Shown: positions 42,524-50,922, numbered from the stretch's first letter. The stretch is DNA of 64,000 bases from Deltaproteobacteria bacterium (GCA_002719955.1 PBFW01000077.1:1-64000), one strand, 5' to 3'. Notes: generated from the sequence alone by a model not told the origin. Numbers and translations: made by a program.

Positions 42524-44008
42524 TCACGGCCGGTCGCGCGGCGGGCCGGTCGCGATACGGTCCGCCATGCTTCGGACCATGCGGACTGCGATGGCGGGAT
42601 TGCAGGTGACCAGCTGCTCGAGTTCTGCTTCGTTGAAGAGGCAACACCAGGTGGCGCCTCGTGCGCGGAGCGTGGCTTCTCGGCGGGCCCCGGTGAGCGT
42701 CGAAATCGCTCCGAGGAAGGTGCCCTCACGATTCTCGATCGCGATCTCCCGGCCGTTGACCTCCACGCGGATGGCGCCGGTCAGGAGGAGTACGGTGTGC
42801 TGTGCGGGGTCCTTCACCGCGGCAATCGTTTCGCCGTCCTCGAATCTCATGAAATAGCGGTCGAAGCCCGGGCCGCGGCTGATAGAGGCCCAGAGCGGAT
42901 CGACGAGCGATTCGACGACCCGTGCGATCTCCTCGGGGTCGATCTGGCTGCGCCGGGCGGAGGCGATCGTCGCGGTGTCGAGACCGAAACCACTCGCGAT
43001 GGCACGGATGCGTGCGAGCACTTCGCCGGTGCCGCCGGGCCGGCGGGAGGGGTCGATGTAGAGGAGCCCCATCACGATTTCTTCGAGGGGGGGAGGGCAG
43101 TCGAGGGCGACGCCGGAGAGCGCCTGCAGCCCGTAGATATTGCCCTGTTCCCGGGTGCGGAGGACGTCGTGTCGTTTGTTGAGATCGATTCCCGTGAAGA
43201 GCGCCCAGGCGGTCGCGCCGACACCCCAGAGATCCGTGCGCAGATCGAAGTTCTGGACCCTCGCGGTCGCCTGCTCCGGCGCACGATAGCCGTGGGTCCC
43301 GAGCCCGATCGAGAGCTGGCCCTGATGTAGGAGGCCCTTGGACATGCGAGCCGAATGGGACACGCCGAAGTCCGTCAGGACATACCCACCGTTACCGTCG
43401 AGCAGAACGTTCGAGGGTTTTACATCGAGGTGGACCACCGATGCACGGTGGGCGGCGCCGAGAGCCTGCAGAAGATCCGAGAGGAGTCGCCAGGTCTGTT
43501 CTGCAGAGAGGCGGCCCAGGAAGGGCCAGGCGTCCGCAAGGCTGCCGGCGGGGAAATATTGGATCGCCGAAAAACACGTCTCACCGTCGATATTCCAGTC
43601 GTAGAGTTTCGGGATCCGGTCGTTGTTGATCGCGAGCAAGGCCGCCAGTTCCCGTTTCAGGGAATTGCGGGCCTGAGGGTCATCGGGCCGTGCCATGACC
43701 TTGAGCGCCACCAGCTTGGGCGGGCCCTCGCTCGTACCGGATTCCATGCCGTCGATGCAGCGCGCCAGGAAGACCGAACCGAAGCCGCCGCGCCCGAGTC
43801 TTCGCAGGACGCGGTAGCGGAAGCGCGCCCGCAATTCGTCGCCGGGCCGTGGCGAACGGAGATTCGAAGGGTTGGGCTCGGACTCGCCGCCGGCAGTCGC
43901 CGTACAGTCGAGCGTGATGTCTTCGTCGGCGTCGCCGAAGGCATCGTGGTCGAGCAGGGCCGTACAGGAGGCTGTCCGGCCGGGAGCGGGGTGGTGGGGG
44001 GCGCCCAA
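42524..44008 (-). CDS. Serine/threonine protein kinase fused to cyclic nucleotide-binding domain
   Basis: The 494-residue protein has a Hanks-type kinase domain (about 60-330): 'LGRGGFGSVFLARCID', 'LVALKVMARP', catalytic loop 'VVHLDVKPSNVLLDGNG' (Arg of HRD replaced by Leu), 'LTDFGVSHSARM', 'GLGTHGYRAPEQAT'. The C-terminal 110 residues form a cNMP-binding roll: 'DRYFMRFEDGETIAAVKD', 'LLLTGAIRVEVNGREIAI', 'GTFLGAISTLTGARREATLR'. No membrane helix is visible, so it is cytosolic. The fusion suggests a cyclic-nucleotide-controlled kinase. The HLD loop is an RD-less variant that may not need activation-loop phosphorylation. The broken gene 41644-42467 converges on it. Confidence 0.88.
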   Translation of the reverse strand: MGAPHHPAPGRTASCTALLDHDAFGDADEDITLDCTATAGGESEPNPSNLRSPRPGDELRARFRYRVLRRLGRGGFGSVFLARCIDGMESGTSEGPPKLVALKVMARPDDPQARNSLKRELAALLAINNDRIPKLYDWNIDGETCFSAIQYFPAGSLADAWPFLGRLSAEQTWRLLSDLLQALGAAHRASVVHLDVKPSNVLLDGNGGYVLTDFGVSHSARMSKGLLHQGQLSIGLGTHGYRAPEQATARVQNFDLRTDLWGVGATAWALFTGIDLNKRHDVLRTREQGNIYGLQALSGVALDCPPPLEEIVMGLLYIDPSRRPGGTGEVLARIRAIASGFGLDTATIASARRSQIDPEEIARVVESLVDPLWASISRGPGFDRYFMRFEDGETIAAVKDPAQHTVLLLTGAIRVEVNGREIAIENREGTFLGAISTLTGARREATLRARGATWCCLFNEAELEQLVTCNPAIAVRMVRSMADRIATGPPRDRP

Positions 44009-44159
44009 GATTTCTCCGTTCGTCGATCACGCTGCCCGTTCTGGGCGCGCGGCGTAGTCGACACGGAGTCTTCTTCGGTTGATCCGCACTGCAGCCCTAG
44101 CGCATTCTATGGTCTTTAGTACTCGCCTCGGCGCAGATTTCGGTTCGAATCAGGGTGCC

Positions 44160-44465
44160 TCAGGCGGCACTGCGACCGCGTTGCGCACCGGCTGCGGCTT
44201 GCTGATCCTCGAGGAATTCGCTGATGCCCCGTGGGATCATGCGGAAGCAGAGCGGCTGCATCACCAGATACATGATCCGGTTGAAGGTCTGGTGCTCGTG
44301 CATCTCGGGATCGGTCGTCAGGAAGGCGTCGTACCCGAACCAGAGCGTGAAGGCCACGAGCAGAATAGGCAGAAAGAGCGGGTGATGGATCGGATTGGGC
44401 GGCGGGCCCCGACGTTCCGGTTGATCCCCTGCGCTCTGCGGCTCATCGCTGCGTGATTCGTTCAT
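44160..44465 (-). CDS. Small membrane protein
   Basis: From ATG 44465 the product has 101 residues: a polar, Pro-rich N-terminus, one strong membrane helix ('FLPILLVAFTLWFGYDAFL'), then 'EHQTFNRIMYLVMQPLCFRM', which may be a second amphipathic or membrane helix, and a short basic tail. The open frame continues upstream to 44621 but overlaps greB's promoter region and has no coding look. It is divergent from greB. I do not recognise the family. Confidence 0.6.
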   Translation of the reverse strand: MNESRSDEPQSAGDQPERRGPPPNPIHHPLFLPILLVAFTLWFGYDAFLTTDPEMHEHQTFNRIMYLVMQPLCFRMIPRGISEFLEDQQAAAGAQRGRSAA

Positions 44466-44604
44466 GGGGTCAGCATAGCGCGGCCCGGGGGCGTGTGAGG
44501 GGTGGTCTTCTCGGAGTTGGATCGGCCGCTTGAAGCCAACGCCGCCCCATGCAAATCTCGGGTCACACAGCCCCCCTTGTCTCCCCGAACGATCGAGCTG
44601 AGCC

Positions 44605-45090
44605 TTGGCCCAACAGAGCAATTACATCACACGAGCCGGATTCGAGAAGCTGCAGGCGGAACTCGAGTGGCTGTGGAAGGTCGAGCGGCCCCGGGTGACA
44701 GAGGCGGTGTCGGTCGCGGCGGCGTTGGGTGATCGATCCGAGAACGCCGATTATATCTACGGCAAGAAGCGGCTTCGTGAGATCGATCGGCGGATCCGTT
44801 TTCTCAGCCGACGGATCGACGAGTTGAACGTGGTCGATCACGGCCCGCGCAAGGAGGCCGATCGGGTCTATTTCGGTGCCTGGGTGAGCGTTGAGGGAGA
44901 GGATGGCGAGTCCCAGCGTTTTCGGCTCGTTGGGCCCGACGAATTCGACGCGAGCGGGGGACGGATCAGCGTGGACTCGCCCGTCGGGCGCGCGCTCATG
45001 GGCCAACGTCTGGGTGACGAAGTCGTCGTCCGGCGGCCAAAGGGTGACACCCTCTACGAGATCCTTGCGATCGAATACAGCGAGGATTGA
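44605..45090 (+). CDS. greB: Transcription elongation factor GreB
   Basis: The 161-residue Gre factor rescues backtracked RNA polymerase by stimulating transcript cleavage. The N-terminal coiled coil 'RPRVTEAVSVAAALGDRSEN' carries the tip Asp/Glu (GDRSENADY). 'YIYGKKRLREIDRRIRFLSR' is the GreB-type basic patch, distinguishing it from GreA. The C-terminal FKBP-like domain includes 'VDSPVGRALMGQRLGDEVVV'. The start is TTG at 44605; no ATG fits. It is a single-gene unit. Confidence 0.93.
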   Translation: MAQQSNYITRAGFEKLQAELEWLWKVERPRVTEAVSVAAALGDRSENADYIYGKKRLREIDRRIRFLSRRIDELNVVDHGPRKEADRVYFGAWVSVEGEDGESQRFRLVGPDEFDASGGRISVDSPVGRALMGQRLGDEVVVRRPKGDTLYEILAIEYSED

Positions 45091-45358
45091 TCGGGGCGGC
45101 TGGCCGAAGGGCCGCGCGCCGCGACGCGGTGGGATCGCTGCGCAGCCATGCTCGCCCGCCGGCGATTCCCATTCATCGATTCGGGTCGGTTCGCCGTGGC
45201 CCGACGAGCGGACAAGCAAAAACGAACCCGCTTCGACGAATTCGCTTTCAGATCAATTCCAAGAGGCTCGCTGCAACCCCGGCGACCCATGCTCCGCTCG
45301 ATCAGGCCCTACCTATCTCGGCCGAGGGCCCAGAAGAGCGCCCGAGAAAGAGGTGGGG

Positions 45359-45532
45359 CTAGAAGAGCGGTCGATCGTCCCCGTCGGGCGCGTAGGCCGA
45401 AACCTCGCAGCAGAGGGAGATCTCCTGAACCGAGGGGCGCTCGAAACGCGGAGCGCCCTGCGTGTTCGTCGTCTGTGCGGGTCGTGAGGCGTCGCCAAAG
45501 GACGTCGCTAGTCGAATGATTCGTTCTTCCAT
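45359..45532 (-). CDS. 57-residue PqqA-like RiPP precursor peptide candidate
   Basis: ATG 45532 starts a 57-residue peptide. Its C-terminal half reads 'FERPSVQEISLCCEVSAYAP' and ends 'DGDDRPLF'. Aromatic residue, Pro, 'QEISL', then Glu-x3-Tyr (EVSAY) is the layout of PqqA, where Glu and Tyr are cross-linked by a radical SAM enzyme to make PQQ. The first ~28 residues are an unrelated leader ('MEERIIRLATSFGDASRP'). AAAAGGGGGC precedes the ATG; the AsmA-like gene uses a similar site. No PqqB-F or SPASM radical SAM gene is in the window, so it would be an orphan. Two adjacent Cys are unusual for PqqA. The call rests on the motif alone. Confidence 0.5.
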   Translation of the reverse strand: MEERIIRLATSFGDASRPAQTTNTQGAPRFERPSVQEISLCCEVSAYAPDGDDRPLF

Positions 45533-45629
45533 GCCCCCTTTTATAGCAGCCCAACGGGAGGGAGTGTACACCCCGCAGGAATAGATCGCGGGGGTCCAGC
45601 TCTACGCGATTTCCTGGCCCCACAACGGG

Positions 45630-46664
45630 TCAGCGCAGCAGAACGTCGCAGAGTTCCCGGACGCGCCTCACGAGGCCGCCGAGGCCGTTGTCGGGTTGGA
45701 TTCGTCGACGGATCCCGACGAGCAGCTTTCGCTCGAGCGCGTAGCGGGTCAGGCGGGGACGTGGGACCGGTTTGCCGGTGAGGTCGATGCTGTCCAATTC
45801 GGATTCGACCTGGGCGCGTGAGGTGCCCCAGGTTTCGAGGTCCTCGTCCCCAAGCCGCGCGAGGATCTCGCGATAGAGTCCGACGCGCGCGGGCTTGCCG
45901 GTTGCGGCGGCAGCCCATTTCGAGAGGCTCGCGGTCGTGGGACGGCTCTGGTGGGCGACTGTAGTCGGATCGCCCAGGCCGCGGGTCGATTTTCCGCGGG
46001 CGTTCGTTGCGGAGCCGTAATCGACCATCTTGGAGTCGTACGCGACCCCCAAAAAAGAACATATCTGGCGCGTATTTTTCTCGGGTTCTTGAACCAGATT
46101 CTCGTATTTCACACGATGGATGGGAACCCGCGTCGTTCGAATGAAGCGGGCGATCGCCGGGACGTATCGTTCGAGAAGGGGGTTGTGCTCGTGGGCGACC
46201 CGGTCGTCTCCGTCGAAGAACGAATCGACGAAGGACGACCAGACCGCGATCGGATTTCGCGTCAGGACGAGATAGCGGGCCTCGGGATAGAGCCGGGACA
46301 GGAAGTCGAGGGAGAGGGCGTAGGCCGGGGTCTTGTCGAGCAGGAGCGAGGCGTCTTCGGTGCCGTGCCGCGAACCTGCCTCGCAGAGCCCACGGTAGAT
46401 CGCGTCGGTATAGGCGCGCAGAGCGGACAGGTACTCGTCTTCGCCGCCCGGCAGTCCCGAGACGAGGGCGCGCGCGGCGGCGCGCGTGATGATCGGATCG
46501 TAGGGGGCCGTCTCGACGCTGTCGTAATAACCGAGATGCGCGATCGGGGTGATGAGATGAGGCTCTTCGGGGGCGAAGATCTCGGGATGCGTGCCGAGGA
46601 TCCGGCTCAGGAGGGTCGAACCCGAGCGCGGGGATCCGATCAGAAAGACCAGCCGGTCCTGCAT
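45630..46664 (-). CDS. PAPS-dependent sulfotransferase family protein
   Basis: The 344-residue protein has the sulfotransferase 5'-PSB loop 'VFLIGSPRSGSTLLSRIL' at the N-terminus and the 3'-phosphate-binding Arg/Ser strand 'ARYLVLTRNPIAVWSSFVDS'. 'VKYENLVQEPEKNTRQICSF' is the usual downstream helix. Such enzymes transfer sulfate from PAPS to sugars, lipids or peptides. Bacterial members modify exopolysaccharide or sterol-like lipids. The acceptor cannot be told. The PqqA-like frame lies 97 bases downstream on the same strand. Confidence 0.85.
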   Translation of the reverse strand: MQDRLVFLIGSPRSGSTLLSRILGTHPEIFAPEEPHLITPIAHLGYYDSVETAPYDPIITRAAARALVSGLPGGEDEYLSALRAYTDAIYRGLCEAGSRHGTEDASLLLDKTPAYALSLDFLSRLYPEARYLVLTRNPIAVWSSFVDSFFDGDDRVAHEHNPLLERYVPAIARFIRTTRVPIHRVKYENLVQEPEKNTRQICSFLGVAYDSKMVDYGSATNARGKSTRGLGDPTTVAHQSRPTTASLSKWAAAATGKPARVGLYREILARLGDEDLETWGTSRAQVESELDSIDLTGKPVPRPRLTRYALERKLLVGIRRRIQPDNGLGGLVRRVRELCDVLLR

Positions 46665-46726
46665 GGACTCAGGTTCCTCGCATCAAGGGGACCGCGCGAG
46701 GCGCGGACCCCCGGAGCATAACGGAG

Positions 46727-47566
46727 TCAGAGGGTTTCGCTGGCGAGTCCGAGGGTGTCGGCCATTCGCTGGGCATGGACTCTGAGGAGCGCCACGCCGA
46801 GGCGGTGGCCGAGCCAGGGCTTCATGCTGCGCAGATGGCGGAAAGCGGATCTGTCGATCTCGAGCAGTCGAACATTGGTGTTGGCCACGGCGGACTCGGC
46901 ATGGGGCATGTCGGCGAGCAGGGGCAATCCGCCGAACAGATCGCCGGTGGTCAGAGTCGTGAGGGGCTGCTCGATCGCACCGCGGATCCGCAGTTGGAGC
47001 GTGACGCTGCCGTCGGTGATCAGGTAGATCGAATCGGTGTCGCCGCTGAGCGTGCCCTGCCGATAGATCGTTTCGCCGGCCTGCATCGTGCGAAAGCGCG
47101 TGACTTGAGCGAGGCCCATGGCCTCCTCGAGGCCGAGTTCGTGGAGTGCCGTTCGCTCGTAGAGGAAACGCGCGAGTCTCTTGCCCGAGTCGAGAACCTG
47201 GTCCCAGACGAGTTCCAGTTGGTCGGTCTCCGGGCGATCGAAGTGGACACCGGTGAGAACGAGGCTTTCGTGCGGATCCGCTCGCTGCCAACAGCCGTAG
47301 ATCTCAAAGGCCACGTTCTGGGTCGGGAGGCCGAGAATCATTCGGTGAAGGCCTTTGGCGTCGAAGGGCGACTCGGTCGCGATGCAGGCACCGCCGATGC
47401 TGAGGTCCCGGGTTCGGCCGAGGAGCGCGCCGGAGAAGCCCGTAGCGTAGAGTTCCACGGGCAGGTCGGTCCCGACGCGTGGGTTCGAACGAATCTCGAG
47501 CGGGTCGATCGGGATCCCGCTCTGCGTATAGGGGTCGGAAGATGCTTGGTCGTCGTACAGGGTCAT
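46727..47566 (-). CDS. PilZ domain fused to cyclic nucleotide-binding domain
   Basis: From ATG 47566 the product has 279 residues. A PilZ domain comes first: 'RSNPRVGTDLPVELYATG' with the c-di-GMP Arg-x3-Arg and 'TRDLSIGGACIATESPF' (D-x-S-x2-G). A cNMP-binding domain follows: 'ALHELGLEEAMGLAQVTRFR', 'ETIYRQGTLSGDTDSIYLIT', 'GDLFGGLPLLADMPHAESAV', 'LLEIDRSAFRHL'. There is no DNA-binding domain. It may join c-di-GMP and cAMP/cGMP signals. The first PilZ Arg motif is R-x4-R rather than strict RxxxR, so binding needs testing. The open frame upstream of 47566 overlaps another gene. Confidence 0.85.
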   Translation of the reverse strand: MTLYDDQASSDPYTQSGIPIDPLEIRSNPRVGTDLPVELYATGFSGALLGRTRDLSIGGACIATESPFDAKGLHRMILGLPTQNVAFEIYGCWQRADPHESLVLTGVHFDRPETDQLELVWDQVLDSGKRLARFLYERTALHELGLEEAMGLAQVTRFRTMQAGETIYRQGTLSGDTDSIYLITDGSVTLQLRIRGAIEQPLTTLTTGDLFGGLPLLADMPHAESAVANTNVRLLEIDRSAFRHLRSMKPWLGHRLGVALLRVHAQRMADTLGLASETL

Positions 47567-47581
47567 GGGGTAAATACCTCG

Positions 47582-47875
47582 ATGAAATCCGTTTCGGCTG
47601 GAATCCAATGGGACTTGAACTTTCCGCTGGGACTGGATGCCGTTTCGCGGGCCTCGCGCTTTCCGGGCTGGACGCAAGGCCGGGAGGCGCTCGTTGGTGC
47701 TCGACCTGAGGACGAAGCGCGGGAATCATCGATCTGGTCCCGACGGGGGGGGGCTTACGCTGCGATCGTGGCGGCCGTCGTGCCGATCTACGCGATCGGA
47801 TTCTTCGCCCCATGGCCGATCGCTGGGCTCTTGCGACGCATCGGCGGCGACGTGGATCCGTCGGGTCCGATCTGA
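47582..47875 (+). CDS. 97-residue membrane protein upstream of queG
   Basis: ATG 47582 starts a 97-residue frame. The N-terminal part ('GIQWDLNFPLGLDAVSRASR') is soluble. A C-terminal membrane helix ('AAIVAAVVPIYAIGFFAPW') and short tail follow. Its TGA overlaps the queG ATG (TGATG), which suggests translational coupling. A G9 run at 47745-47753 lies inside the frame. The ribosome-binding site is weak and I recognise no family. The 16-bp gap to the divergent PilZ gene means regulatory sites of that gene would lie inside this frame. Confidence 0.4.
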   Translation: MKSVSAGIQWDLNFPLGLDAVSRASRFPGWTQGREALVGARPEDEARESSIWSRRGGAYAAIVAAVVPIYAIGFFAPWPIAGLLRRIGGDVDPSGPI

Positions 47876-49008
47876 TGGGTGAGGCCGAGCGGCTCGAGGA
47901 GCGCATTCGAAGGGTGGGGCGGGCGCTGGGCCTCGACGCGGTCGGTTTCGCCGGGGCCGGTCCGACGCCTCGCACGGAATTCGTGCGCGAATGGTGGGCG
48001 CGTGGCTACGGCGGCGAAATGCACTATATCGGCCGACGACTCGAGGAACGGGTCGACCCGCGGCGTATTCTGCCCGAAGCGGTCTCGCTGATCGTCGTCG
48101 GGCTGGCTTGTCCGCCCGAGCCCGAGTCGCGGCCGGCCGCCGGTGAAACGGTGGCGCCCGCTGTCGCGCAGCGGCGGGCCACGGGTGCGGTGGCCCGTTA
48201 TGCCGGTGGTGATGACTATCATGACGTCCTGCTCGATCGCGTTCGCGCCCTCGAAGAGGCGCTGCCGGGACTGGCAGCGCAGCCGGTTCGCTCGCGCAGC
48301 TATGTCGATACCGGGCCCGTATCCGAGCGCGCTGCGGCTGAGCGCGCCGGTCTCGGTTGGATCGCCAAGAACAGCTGCCTGATCCACCCCGAGTTGGGGT
48401 CGCACCTGATGCTCGGCGTCATCCTCTGTGATCTCGAACTCGAAGAGGATGCTTCGGTTGCAGATCGTTGTGGAACCTGTCGGGCTTGCCTCGATGTGTG
48501 CCCGACCGATGCGTTTGCTGAGCCCTACGTGCTGGATGCGAGGCGATGCATCTCCTATACGACGATCGAGTCGCGCGGCTCGATCCCCGAATCGATGCGG
48601 ACCGCCCATGCGGAGCACATCTTCGGCTGCGACCTGTGCCAGGCGGTTTGTCCCTGGAACAGGAGTCGGCCACGGTCGCCACTGCCGGATCCGCTGGGCC
48701 TGCGCGAACGGCTGGCGAAACGCGAAGAGTGGTTGGCACCGACTCTGGAGTGGATCCTCGATCTCGACGAAGCGGGTTTTCGATCCGCGACCCGGCGGAC
48801 CGCGCTGCGTCGCCCGGGGCGCGTCGGGCTCCTGCGCAATGCGTTGGTCGCCGCGGGGAATTCCTCCGATGCCAGGCTGCTCGAGTGCGTGCGGCGTTTC
48901 GTCGAGGACGCGGATCCGATCCTGTCGGAGCACGCGCGCTGGGCGCTGGCCCGGCTCGAGGCGGTCGAGCGGTGCGGGGCCGACCCATTCGAAGCGCGGA
49001 ATGCCTAG
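47875..49008 (+). CDS. queG: Epoxyqueuosine reductase QueG
   Basis: The 377-residue cobalamin- and Fe-S-dependent enzyme makes the last step of queuosine tRNA modification. It shows 'RSYVDTGPVSERAAAERAGL' (catalytic Asp), 'GWIAKNSCLIHPELGSHLML' and two [4Fe-4S] motifs, 'CGTCRACLDVCPTDAF' and 'FGCDLCQAVCPWN'. A HEAT-like C-terminal helix repeat follows ('LLRNALVAAGNSSDARLLEC'). The start is ATG 47875, overlapping the preceding small frame's stop. Its end overlaps the convergent methyltransferase stop by 4 bases. Confidence 0.95.
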   Translation: MGEAERLEERIRRVGRALGLDAVGFAGAGPTPRTEFVREWWARGYGGEMHYIGRRLEERVDPRRILPEAVSLIVVGLACPPEPESRPAAGETVAPAVAQRRATGAVARYAGGDDYHDVLLDRVRALEEALPGLAAQPVRSRSYVDTGPVSERAAAERAGLGWIAKNSCLIHPELGSHLMLGVILCDLELEEDASVADRCGTCRACLDVCPTDAFAEPYVLDARRCISYTTIESRGSIPESMRTAHAEHIFGCDLCQAVCPWNRSRPRSPLPDPLGLRERLAKREEWLAPTLEWILDLDEAGFRSATRRTALRRPGRVGLLRNALVAAGNSSDARLLECVRRFVEDADPILSEHARWALARLEAVERCGADPFEARNA

Positions 49009-49559
49009 GTGGGCTTGACCGCGACGAGTCTTGCGGTCCGGGCCGCCCCGTGCTCGTCCGTCGCCCCCTCTTCGTAGGACCGGGTCTCGAGACCCGGAAA
49101 GAGGCGCGGCAATTCGCCCGGACGGAGCAGGAAATCATCGCGACTCGGGCCCCAACCCAGTTCGCGCTGTTCCGTCGTGAATGTTTCGTAGAGGAGCAAG
49201 CCGCCCGGGGCGAGAAGTTCCTCGATCCACGGCATCAGCGGTCGGTGGAGATATCGAAACACGAGCACCGCACCGAAGGGCGCGCGTTCGAGGTCGGGCG
49301 GGGCAGCACGCTCGAGATCGGCCGCGAGGACCTCGATCGAGCCGGCTGCGGGGCGCATCCGCGCGAGCGCGGTGAGGTGCTCGGTGTCGCGGTCGAGCCC
49401 GACGACATCGAGGCCGAGTTCGGCGGCCGCCAGACAATGGCGGCCCCGTCCGCAAGCGAGATCGAGGATCGGTCCCAATTCGGCGACCGATCGAAGCGCG
49501 TCGGACTGCGCGACGAAGAGGGCTGAAGGGGCGTCGATCTCGTGTCTAGGGTCGTTCAT
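49005..49559 (-). CDS. Class I SAM-dependent methyltransferase
   Basis: This is a small 184-residue Rossmann methyltransferase. Motif I is 'ILDLACGRGRHCLAAAELGL', followed by 'VVGLDRDTEHL' and 'VLAADLERAA' for the adenine, and 'VFRYLHRPLMPWIEELLAPG' as post-motif strand. The layout resembles TehB/tellurite-type and thiopurine-like methyltransferases. Its start overlaps the GDPD stop by 14 bases, so the two genes form a transcription unit. The acceptor is unknown. Confidence 0.85.
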   Translation of the reverse strand: MNDPRHEIDAPSALFVAQSDALRSVAELGPILDLACGRGRHCLAAAELGLDVVGLDRDTEHLTALARMRPAAGSIEVLAADLERAAPPDLERAPFGAVLVFRYLHRPLMPWIEELLAPGGLLLYETFTTEQRELGWGPSRDDFLLRPGELPRLFPGLETRSYEEGATDEHGAARTARLVAVKPT

Positions 49560-50382
49560 CGCGCTTCAGCCAGTTGGCCATGCGGCCGGGGAAATCGGTG
49601 ATGATGCCATCCGCGCCGCGGGCGAGGAGCATCTCGATCTCCTCGATCTCGTTGATCGTCCAGATATGCACCTCGACTCCGTGGGCATGGGCGTGGGTGA
49701 TCAACTCGGTCGTCGCGAGGGGTCGGCCCGCGAAATCGGGTGGAATCTGAAGGGCCATGACGCCGCTGGGCATACCGGAGGACGAGCGGATTTCCGCTGT
49801 CGGGTCGGTCGGGGCGAGGGCGCTGGTGACCGCGGCGACGATCTCGGCGAGCGAAGCGCCCATCGCCGGTTCTGCGGCGTGCCGAGCGAGTGCTGCCCTC
49901 AGGTCGCGCATGATTTCGTCTTCGCCAGCGGCCAGAAGGGTTCGCGCGCTGCGGTCGAAGCGTTCGACGAGATCGAGGGTCGCCGCGATGGCCGCGGCGT
50001 CGTGGCATTTGATCTCGAGGTTGAACCGTGTCCCGGGGAAAGACGCGAAGGTCTCTTCGAGGGAGGGGATGCGATGTCCATGTCCTCGATCGGGATGGTT
50101 GCCGGACGCGTCCTCGACTCGATAGCCGGCGTCGAGCACCCGCAGATCGGCCCAATCGAGATCACTGGCCAGGCCCTTCGCCTCGGTGACCCTGTCGACA
50201 TGGGGGTCGTGGAGCAGGATCGGCACCCCATCGCGGCTCACGTGGACATCGCTCTCGAGGACCTGCGCGCCCTGGTCGAGTGCTGCCGCGAAGGAAGCGA
50301 TCGTGTTCTCGGGATGGGTGCCGGCGGTCCCCCGGTGGCCGATCACGATCGGATGTTTCGGCGCGAAGAACGGGTGCGGCAT
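49546..50382 (-). CDS. Glycerophosphodiester phosphodiesterase
   Basis: The 278-residue TIM-barrel enzyme hydrolyses glycerophosphodiesters to glycerol-3-phosphate and alcohols. It has 'VIGHRGTAGTHPENTIASF' (catalytic His16, Glu), 'VLESDVHVSRDGVPILLHD' (metal Glu/Asp and His), 'FNLEIKC' and the C-terminal 'VHIWTINEIEEIEMLLARG'. There is no signal peptide, so it is cytosolic (UgpQ-like). It leads the unit with the methyltransferase and diverges from dcd, with 24 bases between the start codons. Confidence 0.92.
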   Translation of the reverse strand: MPHPFFAPKHPIVIGHRGTAGTHPENTIASFAAALDQGAQVLESDVHVSRDGVPILLHDPHVDRVTEAKGLASDLDWADLRVLDAGYRVEDASGNHPDRGHGHRIPSLEETFASFPGTRFNLEIKCHDAAAIAATLDLVERFDRSARTLLAAGEDEIMRDLRAALARHAAEPAMGASLAEIVAAVTSALAPTDPTAEIRSSSGMPSGVMALQIPPDFAGRPLATTELITHAHAHGVEVHIWTINEIEEIEMLLARGADGIITDFPGRMANWLKRDERP

Positions 50383-50406
50383 GGGCTTAGGTTATCATGG
50401 GCTGCG

Positions 50407-50919
50407 ATGGGCGTACTGACTCGCGATGTGATCCTGGCCGAACTCGACACCGGGCGTGTGCGGATCGATCCTTTCGACGCCTCACAGGTCGGTGTGGCTT
50501 CGATCGATCTGACTCTCGGTTCCGAGATTCGGGAGATCGTCAACGACGATTCGGCGATCGTGGTCACCGAAGATGCGGATTATCGCGATCATACCCGAAT
50601 GCTCGCCCTCGACCGTCCCTATCGACTCGATCCAGGTGTCACGATTCACGGGATCACGGCCGAACACGTCACGTTGCCCGACGATCTATGTGGTTTTCTC
50701 GAGGGCCGAAGTCGCTTCGCCCGGCTCGGTCTGATGATCCATGTCACCTCCGCTCTGGTGCAGCCCGGCGTCTCGAATCGCCAGGTGCTCGAGATGAGTA
50801 ATGTCTCGAGCCGTGCGCTCGAGATCGTCGCGGGAGTTCGCCTCTGTCAGCTCGTATTGATGCGCACCGAGGGCCGTGCGGTCTATCGCGGGCGTTTCCA
50901 GGACCAGCGAGAGATCTGA
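50407..50919 (+). CDS. dcd: dCTP deaminase family protein
   Basis: From ATG 50407 the 170-residue protein is a trimeric dUTPase-fold deaminase converting dCTP to dUTP. Visible motifs are 'QVGVASIDLTLGSEIREI', 'ITAEHVTLPDDLCGFLEGRS', 'ARLGLMIHVTSALVQPGVSN' (with the catalytic region), and 'VAGVRLCQLVLMRTEGRAVY'. The long open frame upstream belongs to the opposite-strand GDPD gene. The dtd TTG starts 3 bases after the stop. A bifunctional dCTP deaminase/dUTPase is an alternative. Confidence 0.88.
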   Translation: MGVLTRDVILAELDTGRVRIDPFDASQVGVASIDLTLGSEIREIVNDDSAIVVTEDADYRDHTRMLALDRPYRLDPGVTIHGITAEHVTLPDDLCGFLEGRSRFARLGLMIHVTSALVQPGVSNRQVLEMSNVSSRALEIVAGVRLCQLVLMRTEGRAVYRGRFQDQREI

Positions 50920-50922
50920 CCT

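Noticed and set aside
49372-50400. Open frame upstream and in frame with dcd
   Set aside because: It is antisense to the GDPD gene; dCTP deaminase homology starts at ATG 50407.
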